14,895 nt of DNA from an uncultured Eubacteriales bacterium (lineage in GTDB: Bacteria > Bacillota > Clostridia > Oscillospirales > Acutalibacteraceae). Made by a program: the position numbers and the translations under genes. The notes under the pieces are model-generated. The model saw only the letters and a program-made list of their open reading frames with translations. It made no database searches and was not told the origin of the DNA. This document shows positions 14,693 through 14,895 of the stretch, piece after piece. The stretch's first letter is position 1. The number at the start of each line of letters is the position of its first letter. The stretch lies in assembly GCA_934702115.1 (NCBI GenBank), contig CAKUYF010000012.1, positions 1-14,895 of the forward strand, given 5' to 3'.

Positions 14693-14895
14693 TTGCAGCA
14701 AACACTTACTGAACAAATTCTAATATTTTTATATTCTTGCTTACTTGGCATAACCCTTGGCTTACTTTATGACGCTTTTAGAATTATACGTATGATAATA
14801 AATTCAAAGAGTATAATGATATTTTTTCAAGACATACTATACTTTATAGTAAGCGGGATTGTAACCTTTATATTTATACTAGGTTTTAACAGTGG
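14693..14895 (+). CDS. yabQ: Spore cortex protein YabQ, 5' part, cut by the window edge
   Basis: An integral membrane protein required for spore cortex formation, partner of YabP. The visible 67 codons begin QQTLTEQILIFLYSCLLGI, then LGLLYDAFRIIRMI, FFQDILYFIVSGIVTFIFI and LGFNSG, matching the family pattern of an N-terminal membrane helix (about 8-25), a YDxxR turn, an aromatic-rich HD/QD element and a second helix (about 45-62). The start is TTG at 14693, 8 bases after AGGTG at 14680-14684, which overlaps the yabP stop. The frame is open to the end of the window, so the gene is partial at its 3' end. divIC often follows in Bacillota but is not visible. Confidence 0.92.
   Translation, partial: MQQTLTEQILIFLYSCLLGITLGLLYDAFRIIRMIINSKSIMIFFQDILYFIVSGIVTFIFILGFNS

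Overview
The window reads as chromosomal DNA of a spore-forming, Gram-positive, AT-rich member of the Bacillota, most likely class Clostridia. The evidence is the rlmN-prpC-prkC order, two MurA paralogues, a FtsQ/DivIB gene directly after murA, the sporulation pair yabP-yabQ, and Gly-Gly leader peptide chemistry. I cannot name a genus from the sequence alone.

Layout. (1) Positions 73-6061, + strand: a tightly packed run of rlmN (rRNA/tRNA methylation), prpC (PP2C phosphatase), prkC (PASTA Ser/Thr kinase), murA copy 1 and a YycJ/WalJ-type metallo-beta-lactamase-fold hydrolase. Gaps are short and I see no internal terminator, so this is probably one operon joining RNA modification, cell-wall-sensing phosphorylation and the first committed step of peptidoglycan synthesis. 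(2) Positions 6062-6810: an AT-rich spacer with a bidirectional terminator, then a - strand gene for a 105-residue Gly-Gly leader peptide under a perfect TTGACA-17-TATAAT promoter. (3) Positions 6811-9984, - strand: a three-gene unit made of two paralogous MprF-type flippase-domain membrane proteins on either side of a family 2 glycosyltransferase. It is probably a surface glycan or glycolipid module. (4) Positions 10246-12342, + strand: murA copy 2 followed by ftsQ/divIB, the usual division and cell-wall cluster arrangement. (5) Positions 12447-12842, - strand: an unrecognised 131-residue protein with its own consensus promoter, terminator and palindromic leader. (6) Positions 13040 to the end, + strand: a PLP enzyme of the YnbB / 'methionine gamma-lyase family', then yabP and the 5' part of yabQ.

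The least ordinary signals concern translation starts. The yycJ-like and ynbB-like genes have no ATG, GTG or TTG where homology and the ribosome-binding site place the start, and seem to begin at ATA (5288) and ATT (13040). Only two of the ten + strand core genes start with ATG, whereas all five - strand genes do. The Gly-Gly peptide and the 131-residue orphan, each with a near-perfect promoter, are the best candidates for undescribed biology. No CRISPR array, tRNA, rRNA, transposase or integrase was seen.
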